Source: Thalassotalea ponticola
GTDB lineage: Bacteria; Pseudomonadota; Gammaproteobacteria; Enterobacterales; Alteromonadaceae
Assembly: GCF_041379045.1 (NCBI RefSeq)
Contig: NZ_CP166871.1
Span: forward strand, 1,426,001-1,490,000
Length of the DNA stretch: 64,000 nucleotides
Direction of reading: 5' to 3'
Part shown: positions 57,435 through 64,000 of the stretch, one piece after another
Layout of the letters: the number at the start of each line of letters is the position of its first letter
How positions within the stretch are numbered: the first letter of the stretch is position 1
The notes under the pieces: model-generated
The model's database searches: none
Told to the model about the DNA's origin: nothing
The model's input: the letters and a program-made list of their open reading frames with translations, nothing else
Made by a program: the position numbers and the translations under genes

Positions 57435-58112
57435 ATGAGCGAACAAATCCCTCTGATCACAATTGATGGTCCAAGCGGTGCAGGTAAAGGGACCGTAGCG
57501 CGGATTGTTGCAGAGCAATTAGGTTGGAAGTTTTTAGACAGTGGTGCCATTTATCGCGTACTCGCCGTAGCCACAGAACATCATGGTATTGATGTTGAAA
57601 ATGAAGAATCGGTAGTACCTTTAGCCGCGCACTTGGATGTTGAATTCGTTGTCGAAACCCAACAAACGCGAATTTTACTCGAAGGTGAAGATGTTACCGA
57701 CAATATCCGCACGGAAGACGTTGGCGCTGTGGCATCAAAAGTTGCCGCATATCCACGGGTTCGAGAAGCGTTGTTGCGTCGCCAACGCGCATTTCGCGAA
57801 TCGCCAGGACTTATTGCCGATGGCCGTGACATGGGAACAGTTGTATTTCCCGATGCACAAGTGAAAGTTTTCCTTGACGCAAGTGCAGAAGAACGCGCTC
57901 GCAGACGTTATTTACAGTTGCAAGAAAAAGGCGAAGATGTTAGTATCGAGCGCCTTTTGGACGATATTCGTCAGCGGGACGAGCGAGATCGTAATCGTGC
58001 GGTCGCGCCACTGGTGCCTGCAGAAGGTGCGTTAATTATTGATTCAACTGAGATGAGCGTTGCGCAAGTGGTAGAGAAAATCCTCTTGTTTGCAGGCGAC
58101 AAGCTGAGTTAA
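57435..58112 (+). CDS. cmk: (d)CMP kinase
   Basis: This 225-residue cytidylate kinase has P-loop [11 protein letters not shown] near the N-terminus, [12 protein letters not shown] for CMP binding, and [22 protein letters not shown]. The lid [30 protein letters not shown] follows. It makes (d)CDP for nucleic-acid synthesis. It is in the conserved aroA-cmk-rpsA order and has a strong terminator before rpsA. Confidence 0.97.
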   Translation: MSEQIPLITIDGPSGAGKGTVARIVAEQLGWKFLDSGAIYRVLAVATEHHGIDVENEESVVPLAAHLDVEFVVETQQTRILLEGEDVTDNIRTEDVGAVASKVAAYPRVREALLRRQRAFRESPGLIADGRDMGTVVFPDAQVKVFLDASAEERARRRYLQLQEKGEDVSIERLLDDIRQRDERDRNRAVAPLVPAEGALIIDSTEMSVAQVVEKILLFAGDKLS

Positions 58113-58187
58113 TTGAACCGTTTAACGGCGTTCTTTGGTGCTCGACGAGGCCACAATGCTGTTATAGGTTACGCAATCAGAATTCAC

Positions 58188-58217
58188 GATATCAACCCCA
58201 GTGGGTTGATATCTTTT
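58188..58217 (+). terminator. Terminator between cmk and rpsA
   Basis: A perfect 11-bp stem GATATCAACCC/GGGTTGATATC with a CAGT loop is followed by T5. It separates cmk from rpsA, so rpsA probably has its own promoter in 58218-58311. Confidence 0.92.
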
Positions 58218-58311
58218 TATAAGGCTTACTGCAAGGATGCACGAAGTCAATTTAACAACCCCATGACACAGTGATGTCGAGTGGATTAATAACTGAGTTT
58301 ATATACAAGTT

Positions 58312-59976
58312 ATGACTGAAAATTTTGCACAGCTTTTTGAAGAGAGCTTAAAAGAAATCGAAACCCGCCCAGGTTCAATCATCAAAGGTACTGTAGTACG
58401 TATCGAAAAAGACAACGTACTAGTAGATGCAGGCCTTAAGTCTGAGTCTGTTATCTCTATCGACCAATTCAAAAACTCTGCTGGTGAAGTAGAAATCAAC
58501 GTTGGTGATGAAGTTGATGTTGCTCTAGATGCAACTGATGACGGTTTCGGTGAAACAATTCTTTCTCGTGAAAAAGCGAAACGCTTTGAAGCGTGGCAGT
58601 TCCTTGAGAAAGCTTACGAAGAGAAAGAGACTGTTGTTGGTGTTATCAACGGTAAAGTTAAAGGTGGTTTCACTGTTGAAGTTTCTAACATCCGTGCCTT
58701 CTTACCAGGTTCACTAGTTGACGTACGCCCTGTACGTGACACAGCGCACCTTGAAGGTAAAGATTTAGAATTCAAAGTAATCAAGCTTGACCAAAAACGC
58801 AACAACGTTGTTGTTTCTCGTCGTGCAGTTATCGAATCAGAAAGCTCTGTTGAACGCGAAGCGCTTCTTGAGAACCTACAAGAAGGTCAAGAAGTTAAAG
58901 GTATCGTTAAGAACCTTACTGATTACGGTGCGTTCGTTGACCTTGGTGGTATCGATGGTCTACTACACATCACTGACATGGCTTGGAAGCGCGTTAAGCA
59001 CCCAAGTGAAATTGTTAATGTTGGTGACGAAATCAGCGTTAAAGTTCTTAAGTTCGACCGTGAGCGCACTCGCGTATCACTAGGTATGAAGCAACTAGGC
59101 GAAGATCCATGGGCAGCAATCGCTAAGCGTTACCCTGAAGGTTCTAAGTTAACTGGTCGCGTAACGAACTTAACTGACTACGGTTGTTTCGTTGAGATCC
59201 AAGAAGGCGTTGAAGGTCTAGTTCACGTTTCTGAAATGGATTGGACTAACAAGAACATCCACCCATCTAAAGTTGTTAACTTAGGTGACGAAGTGGAAGT
59301 TATGGTTCTTGAAATTGACGAAGAGCGTCGTCGTATTTCTCTAGGTCTTAAGCAATGTATCCCTAACCCATGGGAAGAGTTTGCTAAGAACTTCAGCAAA
59401 GGCGACAAAGTATCTGGTAAGATCAAGTCAATCACTGACTTCGGTATCTTCATCGGTCTTGAAGGCGGTATCGACGGTCTTGTTCACTTGTCTGACATTT
59501 CTTGGAATGGCGGTGAAGAAGCAGTTCGTGAATACAAGAAAGGCGACGAAATCGCTGCTGTTGTATTACAAGTTGACCCAGAGCGCGAGCGTATCTCTTT
59601 AGGCGTTAAGCAAACTGAAGAAGACCCGTTCAACAACTACTTAGCAGACAAGAAGAAAGGTGCTGTACTAACTGGTACTATCACTGAAGTTGATGCTAAG
59701 GGCGCTAAAGTTGAACTAGCTGAAGGTGTTGAAGGTTACATCCGTGTTGCTGACATTTCACGTGAACGTGTTGAAGATGCAACAACTGAACTTAACGTTG
59801 GCGACAGCGTTGAAGCCAAGTTTGTTGGTGTTGACCGTAAGAACCGCGCAATCAGCCTTTCAATCAAAGCGAAAGATCAAGCTGAAGAGCGTCAAGCGCT
59901 AGAGAACGTAAACCAAGCGGATGAAGGTGCATTCACCAACGCTATGGCTGAAGCGTTCAAAAACGCTAAAAACTAA
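58312..59976 (+). CDS. rpsA: 30S ribosomal protein S1
   Basis: This 554-residue protein has six S1 RNA-binding domains. The first two bind the ribosome, and the later four bind mRNA (for example [29 protein letters not shown]). Codon choice is clearly shifted toward the set preferred in highly expressed genes (many GGT, CGT, GTT, AAC, TTC) compared with neighbours. It brings mRNAs with weak ribosome-binding sites to the 30S subunit. A strong terminator follows. Confidence 0.99.
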   Translation: MTENFAQLFEESLKEIETRPGSIIKGTVVRIEKDNVLVDAGLKSESVISIDQFKNSAGEVEINVGDEVDVALDATDDGFGETILSREKAKRFEAWQFLEKAYEEKETVVGVINGKVKGGFTVEVSNIRAFLPGSLVDVRPVRDTAHLEGKDLEFKVIKLDQKRNNVVVSRRAVIESESSVEREALLENLQEGQEVKGIVKNLTDYGAFVDLGGIDGLLHITDMAWKRVKHPSEIVNVGDEISVKVLKFDRERTRVSLGMKQLGEDPWAAIAKRYPEGSKLTGRVTNLTDYGCFVEIQEGVEGLVHVSEMDWTNKNIHPSKVVNLGDEVEVMVLEIDEERRRISLGLKQCIPNPWEEFAKNFSKGDKVSGKIKSITDFGIFIGLEGGIDGLVHLSDISWNGGEEAVREYKKGDEIAAVVLQVDPERERISLGVKQTEEDPFNNYLADKKKGAVLTGTITEVDAKGAKVELAEGVEGYIRVADISRERVEDATTELNVGDSVEAKFVGVDRKNRAISLSIKAKDQAEERQALENVNQADEGAFTNAMAEAFKNAKN

Positions 59977-59996
59977 TTTGAAATTAGTTTCTCCTT

Positions 59997-60027
59997 AAAA
60001 AAAAGCCGCTTAAAGCGGCTTTTTTTA
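59997..60027 (+). terminator. Terminator after rpsA
   Basis: The stem AAAGCCGCT/AGCGGCTTT with a TAA loop is preceded by an A run and followed by T7. Confidence 0.95.
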
Positions 60028-60493
60028 TGTCTGGGCAAATGTCATTGCTCAACTAAATTGCATATTTATCGACATGCGTCTGAGCCGCACTCACATTACG
60101 TAAACGCGGCGCACTGATTTCTGTGCTGCTTTACGGCATTGATCAACAGACACTAGCCGTATGATCAACAACCATTTTTTAGCTTAAACAACAGATAAGA
60201 GATGCCCGTGACGGTGTTGCAATAAACCGCTTGATATTGGCAAATACTAACTAAAGCCAGCCAATAATAGCCAACTTTGACATTTTATGTGGTTGATAAC
60301 TAAACAAGAGTTATAAAACAGCGATTTTTTTACAATTTATTTGAAAAATAAACGGATAACTATTTGATCAAACAATAATATTTATTAAAATTAAGGGTAT
60401 TATATCGCGAAACCAATCGATGCCTAAAGGCCAAGAGAAAGCAGTTAAGCTACTCACATTCGTTTTGGTACCTATCACTAAGCTGGAGTTCAA
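60028..60493. other. Promoter region of ihfB
   Basis: This is a 466-bp noncoding stretch, strongly AT-rich at 60290-60410. CTGGAG sits about 7 nt before the ihfB start. IHF genes are often autoregulated through AT-rich upstream DNA, but I could not define a site. No ORF or RNA was recognised. Confidence 0.45.
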
Positions 60494-60778
60494 ATGACCA
60501 AGTCAGAACTTATCGAAAGATTAATCGACACCCTCGATCACTTACCTGCTAAAGATGTTGAACACGCTGTCAAAGAGATTATTGAAATGATGGCTAATAC
60601 GCTAGAACAAGGCGAACGCATTGAAATTAGAGGCTTTGGTAGCTTTTCTTTGCATTATCGGGCCCCGCGCACCGGTCGCAATCCCAAAACCGGCGAGTCC
60701 GTTGAGTTGACCGGCAAGTACGTGCCACACTTCAAGCCAGGTAAGGAATTGCGCGAGCGAGTAAATATGTCGATGTAG
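60494..60778 (+). CDS. ihfB: Integration host factor subunit beta
   Basis: This 94-residue DNA-bending protein pairs with IhfA. The start [10 protein letters not shown] is typical. The beta-arm region is [24 protein letters not shown], with the intercalating Pro in RNPKTG. The C-terminus is [15 protein letters not shown]. It follows rpsA as in E. coli. Confidence 0.98.
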   Translation: MTKSELIERLIDTLDHLPAKDVEHAVKEIIEMMANTLEQGERIEIRGFGSFSLHYRAPRTGRNPKTGESVELTGKYVPHFKPGKELRERVNMSM

Positions 60779-60784
60779 AATATT

Positions 60785-60815
60785 AAGCCGGAGCTATTGT
60801 GCTCCGGTTTTGTTT
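60785..60815 (+). terminator. Terminator after ihfB
   Basis: The stem CCGGAGC/GCTCCGG has a 6-nt loop, then TTTTGTTT. It lies 9 bp after the stop. Confidence 0.85.
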
Positions 60816-60861
60816 ATTCATATACTGTAGCTATTGATCCCAACGAAAAAAGAGACCACGA

Positions 60862-61107
60862 TTGAAACTCTACTTATCTGTTTTAGTATTGTTTGTCTTT
60901 GTTGCCATCGCATTTGTGTTTGGCACACAAAATGATCAAATTATTCAACTGAATTATATTATTGCCAAATCGCGTATGTCCGTAGCGATGGCCGTCAGTC
61001 TTTTCACCTTAATTGGTTTTATTATCGGTGTGTTAACCATGTTTAGTGTCATGCTGTCTCGCAAGATTAAGCGAATGCGCAAAACCAATAACGCGCAACG
61101 CCAATAA
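60862..61107 (+). CDS. lapA: LapA, lipopolysaccharide assembly protein A
   Basis: This is an 81-residue inner-membrane protein with two transmembrane helices (about 3-20 and 40-63), a central GTQNDQIIQLNYIIAKS loop and a basic tail. This is the LapA (YciS) pattern. The start codon is TTG at 60862, preceded by AAAGAGA. No in-frame ATG fits. LapA works with LapB in coordinating lipopolysaccharide synthesis. It lies 11 bp before lapB. Confidence 0.9.
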   Translation: MKLYLSVLVLFVFVAIAFVFGTQNDQIIQLNYIIAKSRMSVAMAVSLFTLIGFIIGVLTMFSVMLSRKIKRMRKTNNAQRQ

Positions 61108-61118
61108 GTCTGTCATCT

Positions 61119-62288
61119 ATGTTTGAGTTATTGTTTTTGTTACTTCCCGTCGCCGTTGCCTATGGTTGGTTTATGGGGCGTAATAGCGTAAAGCAAAAAG
61201 ATCAACGAGACAAAGATAATCTCACCGTAAAATATTCAACTGGCCTTAACTACTTATTGTCTAATCAACAAGACAAAGCCATGGAGTTTTTGCTGGAAGC
61301 GCTCAGTGTTGAAGAAGATACCGTTGAGGCACACTTTGCCATGGCGAACCTGTTCCGCAAACGAGGTGAGCTCGATAGAGCACTGCAGGTACATGAACAC
61401 TTAGCCCGTCAGCCGGAATTGTCTGATTTACAAAAACGCCAAGCGTTATTTGAGTTAGGTCGTGACTTTTATACCGCGGGTTTGTACGACCGAGCAGAAA
61501 AGCTGTTTTTAAAACTGTCAAAGACAGCAAACTACGGGCACAAGTCGCTGTCTTATTTAATGCAAATATATCAAAGCACCAAAGACTGGCAAAAGGGTGT
61601 TGATCTAGAAAAAATTATCGTTAAAACACAGGAAAAAAAACTGCTGCACACGTTGGCTAATTTTTACTGTGAATTGGCAACCCAAGCGTTCGAGCAAAAG
61701 CAGTACCAGTTAGAACTGGAGTTATTGCAAAAAGCACTCACCCATGATCCGATGTCCAGCCGTGCAAATTACTTAATGGCGCAAGTGTTCGAGAAAAATC
61801 AACAGTACAACCAAGCGTGCGAGTGCTATAAAAAAATATTTTATCAAGATAGGGAGTTTTTTCCTGAGGTTATTGATAAAATGCGCGCGGTATACCAACG
61901 CAGTGACAAGCCCGACGAATTCTATCCATTTATTTATGAGGTATTTGAAAAAAGTCGCAGTACAACCGCGTTGATAACGTATTTGGAACACATTGAAGCG
62001 ACGGAATCAAAAGCCAAAGCAGAAGAGTTTATTTTACACGCATTAAACCGCCGACCGACGATTCGCGGTTTTAAGCATTTTGTAAAAATGCAACGCAGCA
62101 GCGCGCAAGATGAAACGACGGCAAAAAGTCTGGATGTTATCACCGAAATGGTTGCGGCGTACATCAATGTTCGCCCGCGCTATCGCTGTCGAAGTTGCGG
62201 CTTCAATTCAACCGTTCATTATTGGTCGTGTCCGTCGTGTCATGACTGGGAGCAATTAAAGCCGGTAAGAGGCCTTGAAGGAGAATAA
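61119..62288 (+). CDS. lapB: LapB (YciM), lipopolysaccharide assembly/LpxC control protein
   Basis: This is a 389-residue protein. One N-terminal membrane helix ([19 protein letters not shown]) is followed by cytoplasmic TPR repeats (for example [41 protein letters not shown]). A C-terminal rubredoxin-like metal knuckle has two CxxC pairs (YRCRSCGF and SCPSCHDWE). In E. coli LapB promotes LpxC degradation by FtsH and so limits lipopolysaccharide synthesis. It is in an operon with lapA, and pyrF follows 4 bp later. Confidence 0.96.
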   Translation: MFELLFLLLPVAVAYGWFMGRNSVKQKDQRDKDNLTVKYSTGLNYLLSNQQDKAMEFLLEALSVEEDTVEAHFAMANLFRKRGELDRALQVHEHLARQPELSDLQKRQALFELGRDFYTAGLYDRAEKLFLKLSKTANYGHKSLSYLMQIYQSTKDWQKGVDLEKIIVKTQEKKLLHTLANFYCELATQAFEQKQYQLELELLQKALTHDPMSSRANYLMAQVFEKNQQYNQACECYKKIFYQDREFFPEVIDKMRAVYQRSDKPDEFYPFIYEVFEKSRSTTALITYLEHIEATESKAKAEEFILHALNRRPTIRGFKHFVKMQRSSAQDETTAKSLDVITEMVAAYINVRPRYRCRSCGFNSTVHYWSCPSCHDWEQLKPVRGLEGE

Positions 62289-62292
62289 TCAA

Positions 62293-62994
62293 ATGTCTGA
62301 TGCCAAAGTAGTCGTGGCGCTAGATTTTGCAGAAAAAGCACAAGCTTTGTCGTTTGTCGATAAAATAGAACCAAGCCAAGCGAAACTTAAGGTGGGTAAA
62401 GAAATGTTCACCCACTTTGGTCCAGAGTTTGTCAAAGGCCTGACCCATCGAGGGTTTGACGTATTCCTCGATTTGAAGTTTCACGATATCCCTAATACGG
62501 TGAGCAAAGCAGTGCAAGCTGCAGCCGACTTAGGTGTTTGGATGGTGAATGTGCATGCCAGTGGTGGTAGTAAGATGATGACAACAGCCAAACAAGGCCT
62601 AGAGCAATATGGCAATGACGCGCCATTGTTAATCGCGGTCACGGTTTTAACCAGTATGGCCGAGCAAGATTTACGTGAACTGGGTATTCAGGCAACGCCA
62701 GAAGAGCAGGTGCTCAACCTCGCTCGTCTTACCAAACAATCGGGTCTTGATGGTGTGGTCTGTTCAGCGCAAGAAGCGGCAATGCTGAAGCAACAATTAG
62801 GTCAAGACTTTAAATTAGTGACTCCAGGCATTCGACCCGTTGGCAGTGCCGTCGATGATCAAAAGCGCATCATGACACCACCACAAGCCATTGATTTAGG
62901 TGTTGATTACTTAGTGATCGGTCGTCCAATTACCAAAGCTGAAAATCCGTATCAAGTGCTTGAAGATATCAATAACAGTATCATTGTTTCATAA
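62293..62994 (+). CDS. pyrF: Orotidine 5'-phosphate decarboxylase
   Basis: This 233-residue enzyme catalyses the last step of UMP synthesis. ATG 62293 has GGAG 9 nt upstream, inside the lapB end. The frame from TTG 62275 is not needed. The catalytic Asp-Lys-x-x-Asp is in [13 protein letters not shown], and the phosphate-binding end is [11 protein letters not shown] and [14 protein letters not shown]. Confidence 0.97.
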   Translation: MSDAKVVVALDFAEKAQALSFVDKIEPSQAKLKVGKEMFTHFGPEFVKGLTHRGFDVFLDLKFHDIPNTVSKAVQAAADLGVWMVNVHASGGSKMMTTAKQGLEQYGNDAPLLIAVTVLTSMAEQDLRELGIQATPEEQVLNLARLTKQSGLDGVVCSAQEAAMLKQQLGQDFKLVTPGIRPVGSAVDDQKRIMTPPQAIDLGVDYLVIGRPITKAENPYQVLEDINNSIIVS

Positions 62995-63014
62995 ATTGTG
63001 AATAGGAATTAACT

Positions 63015-63587
63015 ATGCCCAAGGCAAGTGAAATAAAAAAGAACCAAGCGATCGAACATAACGACCGCGTATTTTTTGTCAAAGACATTCAACGCTCAGT
63101 ACCGCAAGGTCGCGCCGGTGGTAGTATTTATCGCATGCGTTTATACGATGCGGTAACAGGTGCTAAAGCGGATGAATCGTTTAAAGACTCTGACATGCTA
63201 AACCTTGCTGATTTAACCCGTCGACAAGTGGTGTTTTCGTACATTGATGGCGAAGAGTACGTGTTCATGGATAATGAAGACTACACACCGTATAACATCA
63301 ATATTGAGTCAATTAGTGACGAAGTTCAGTTTATTAACGAAGCGACGCAGGGTATTTATGCGGTACTCATCGACGGTCAGCCGGTATCCATTGAACTTCC
63401 GCCGAGTGTTGAGTTAGAAGTCGTTGAAACCGACCCGTCAATTAAAGGCGCGTCAGCGACATCGAGAACCAAGCCAGCGACATTATCAACAGGCTTAGTA
63501 GTGCAAGTGCCTGAGTATATTTCTACCGGTGATAACATTAAAGTAAATACTGAAGACAAAAAGTTTATGAGTAGGGCGGATAAGTAA
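63015..63587 (+). CDS. yeiP: Elongation factor P-like protein EfpL (YeiP)
   Basis: This 190-residue protein has the three beta-barrel domains of EF-P. The tip of domain I reads [13 protein letters not shown], with Arg33 in place of the modified Lys of EF-P. That is the mark of the YeiP/EfpL branch, which does not need EpmA/EpmB modification. It helps ribosomes stalled at proline and other hard motifs. AGGAAT precedes the start. It lies 20 bp after pyrF and is closed by a strong terminator. Confidence 0.95.
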   Translation: MPKASEIKKNQAIEHNDRVFFVKDIQRSVPQGRAGGSIYRMRLYDAVTGAKADESFKDSDMLNLADLTRRQVVFSYIDGEEYVFMDNEDYTPYNINIESISDEVQFINEATQGIYAVLIDGQPVSIELPPSVELEVVETDPSIKGASATSRTKPATLSTGLVVQVPEYISTGDNIKVNTEDKKFMSRADK

Positions 63588-63611
63588 GTCGCTTACGCAA
63601 AAGTTTTGTTA

Positions 63612-63645
63612 ACTAAAAATGGCTCCCCTTGGGAGCCATTTTTTT
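63612..63645 (+). terminator. Terminator after yeiP
   Basis: The stem AAAAATGGCTCCC/GGGAGCCATTTTT with a CTT loop is followed by more T. Confidence 0.95.
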
Positions 63646-63942
63646 ACTCGTTGTTTGACAAAGAGGTGCAGACGCTGCGTATATCGCTCACCTCCTAAAG
63701 CCTTAAATCCTTAACGCCCTAAAGCCTCAATCTTAGCAACGAAATTGAATACGTCTTTGCTACTGTCCCATCTCTGTCACGTTTATTGCAATTGACACAG
63801 TCGCCACCTCGACTATGGTTTAAAAGGCGTGACAACCTGTGTCACGTCAACGGCGAAAATAACCATCGCGTTTATTTGCCAGGCAGGCGATAAAAAAGAT
63901 CTATCGTCATTCAGGTTTAATCAAGTAAAGGAACTACACACC
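63646..63942. promoter_or_regulatory. Upstream region with TGTCACG/CGTGACA sites
   Basis: CGTGACA-N5-TGTCACG at 63828-63846 is a perfect inverted pair. A further TGTCACG half-site is at 63775-63781. They lie about 100-170 bp before the gene at 63943 and are candidate operator sites for an unknown regulator. AAAGGAA at 63927-63933 is the ribosome-binding site. Confidence 0.45.
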
Positions 63943-64000
63943 ATGAATAAATTCAAATTGCTCACACCGGGTTTCTTATTGTCATTGTTATTGCTGTCAA
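63943..64000 (+). CDS. Start of a secreted or membrane protein gene (3' truncated)
   Basis: ATG 63943 has AAAGGAA about 9 nt upstream. The visible 19 residues (MNKFKLLTPGFLLSLLLLS) form a typical signal peptide with a basic start and leucine core. The window ends inside it, so the product cannot be identified. Confidence 0.6.
   Translation, partial: MNKFKLLTPGFLLSLLLLS

Overview
The window reads as chromosome of a marine-type gammaproteobacterium, most likely order Alteromonadales. The evidence is the run gyrA-serC-aroA-cmk-rpsA-ihfB-lapA-lapB-pyrF, the ubiG-gph-nrdA strand order, an EfpL (YeiP) gene, class Ia ribonucleotide reductase, moderate G+C and many envelope and c-di-GMP genes. I cannot name the genus. 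No rRNA, tRNA, insertion sequence, integrase, phage gene or CRISPR array was recognised.

Layout. 1-12.7 kb: the 3' end of a DHH phosphoesterase gene, a lone YjbH-type outer-membrane protein, a large Calx-beta lipoprotein, katG behind a minisatellite block, a WbpM-type nucleotide-sugar dehydratase and a small outer-membrane barrel. 13.7-24.7 kb: a co-directional envelope cluster (SH3 protein, outer-membrane barrel, periplasmic proteins, three TPR proteins, an ExbB/TolQ-type channel, two ExbD/TolR-type proteins, and a TonB-like protein with an AgmX/PglI C-terminal domain). It resembles the core of the Myxococcus Agl/Glt gliding and Nfs spore-coat machines. 25.0-27.3 kb: tviB/tviC-type genes for UDP-N-acetyl-hexosaminuronate. 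27.4-31.6 kb: nrdA, gph and ubiG on the minus strand, with nrdB not next to nrdA.

31.8-51.6 kb is a mixed accessory block lying between ubiG and gyrA, which I recall as near neighbours in related genomes. It holds a zinc alcohol dehydrogenase, DUF3293, a histone-deacetylase-fold protein, a NodB-type deacetylase, ferredoxin-NADP reductase, an amidoligase/glutamine-amidotransferase pair, a subtilisin with a 12-residue tandem repeat, and a three-gene sensory operon (Y_Y_Y hybrid kinase, REC-GGDEF-EAL protein, sigma-54 activator). The block also carries an array of about 251-bp repeats. Each repeat has a strong ribosome-binding site, a 20-codon micro-ORF and, on the opposite strand, a perfect intrinsic terminator. 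Two diverged solo copies lie nearby. This is the least explained structure in the window.

52.0-64.0 kb is the conserved housekeeping block, ending in the start of a secreted-protein gene.

How the parts may work together (inference): the ion-driven envelope machine sits between nucleotide-sugar genes, which suggests a role in export or placement of a surface polysaccharide. The sensory operon ends in a sigma-54 activator, and a candidate -24/-12 promoter lies before the subtilisin gene, which suggests regulated secretion of that protease.
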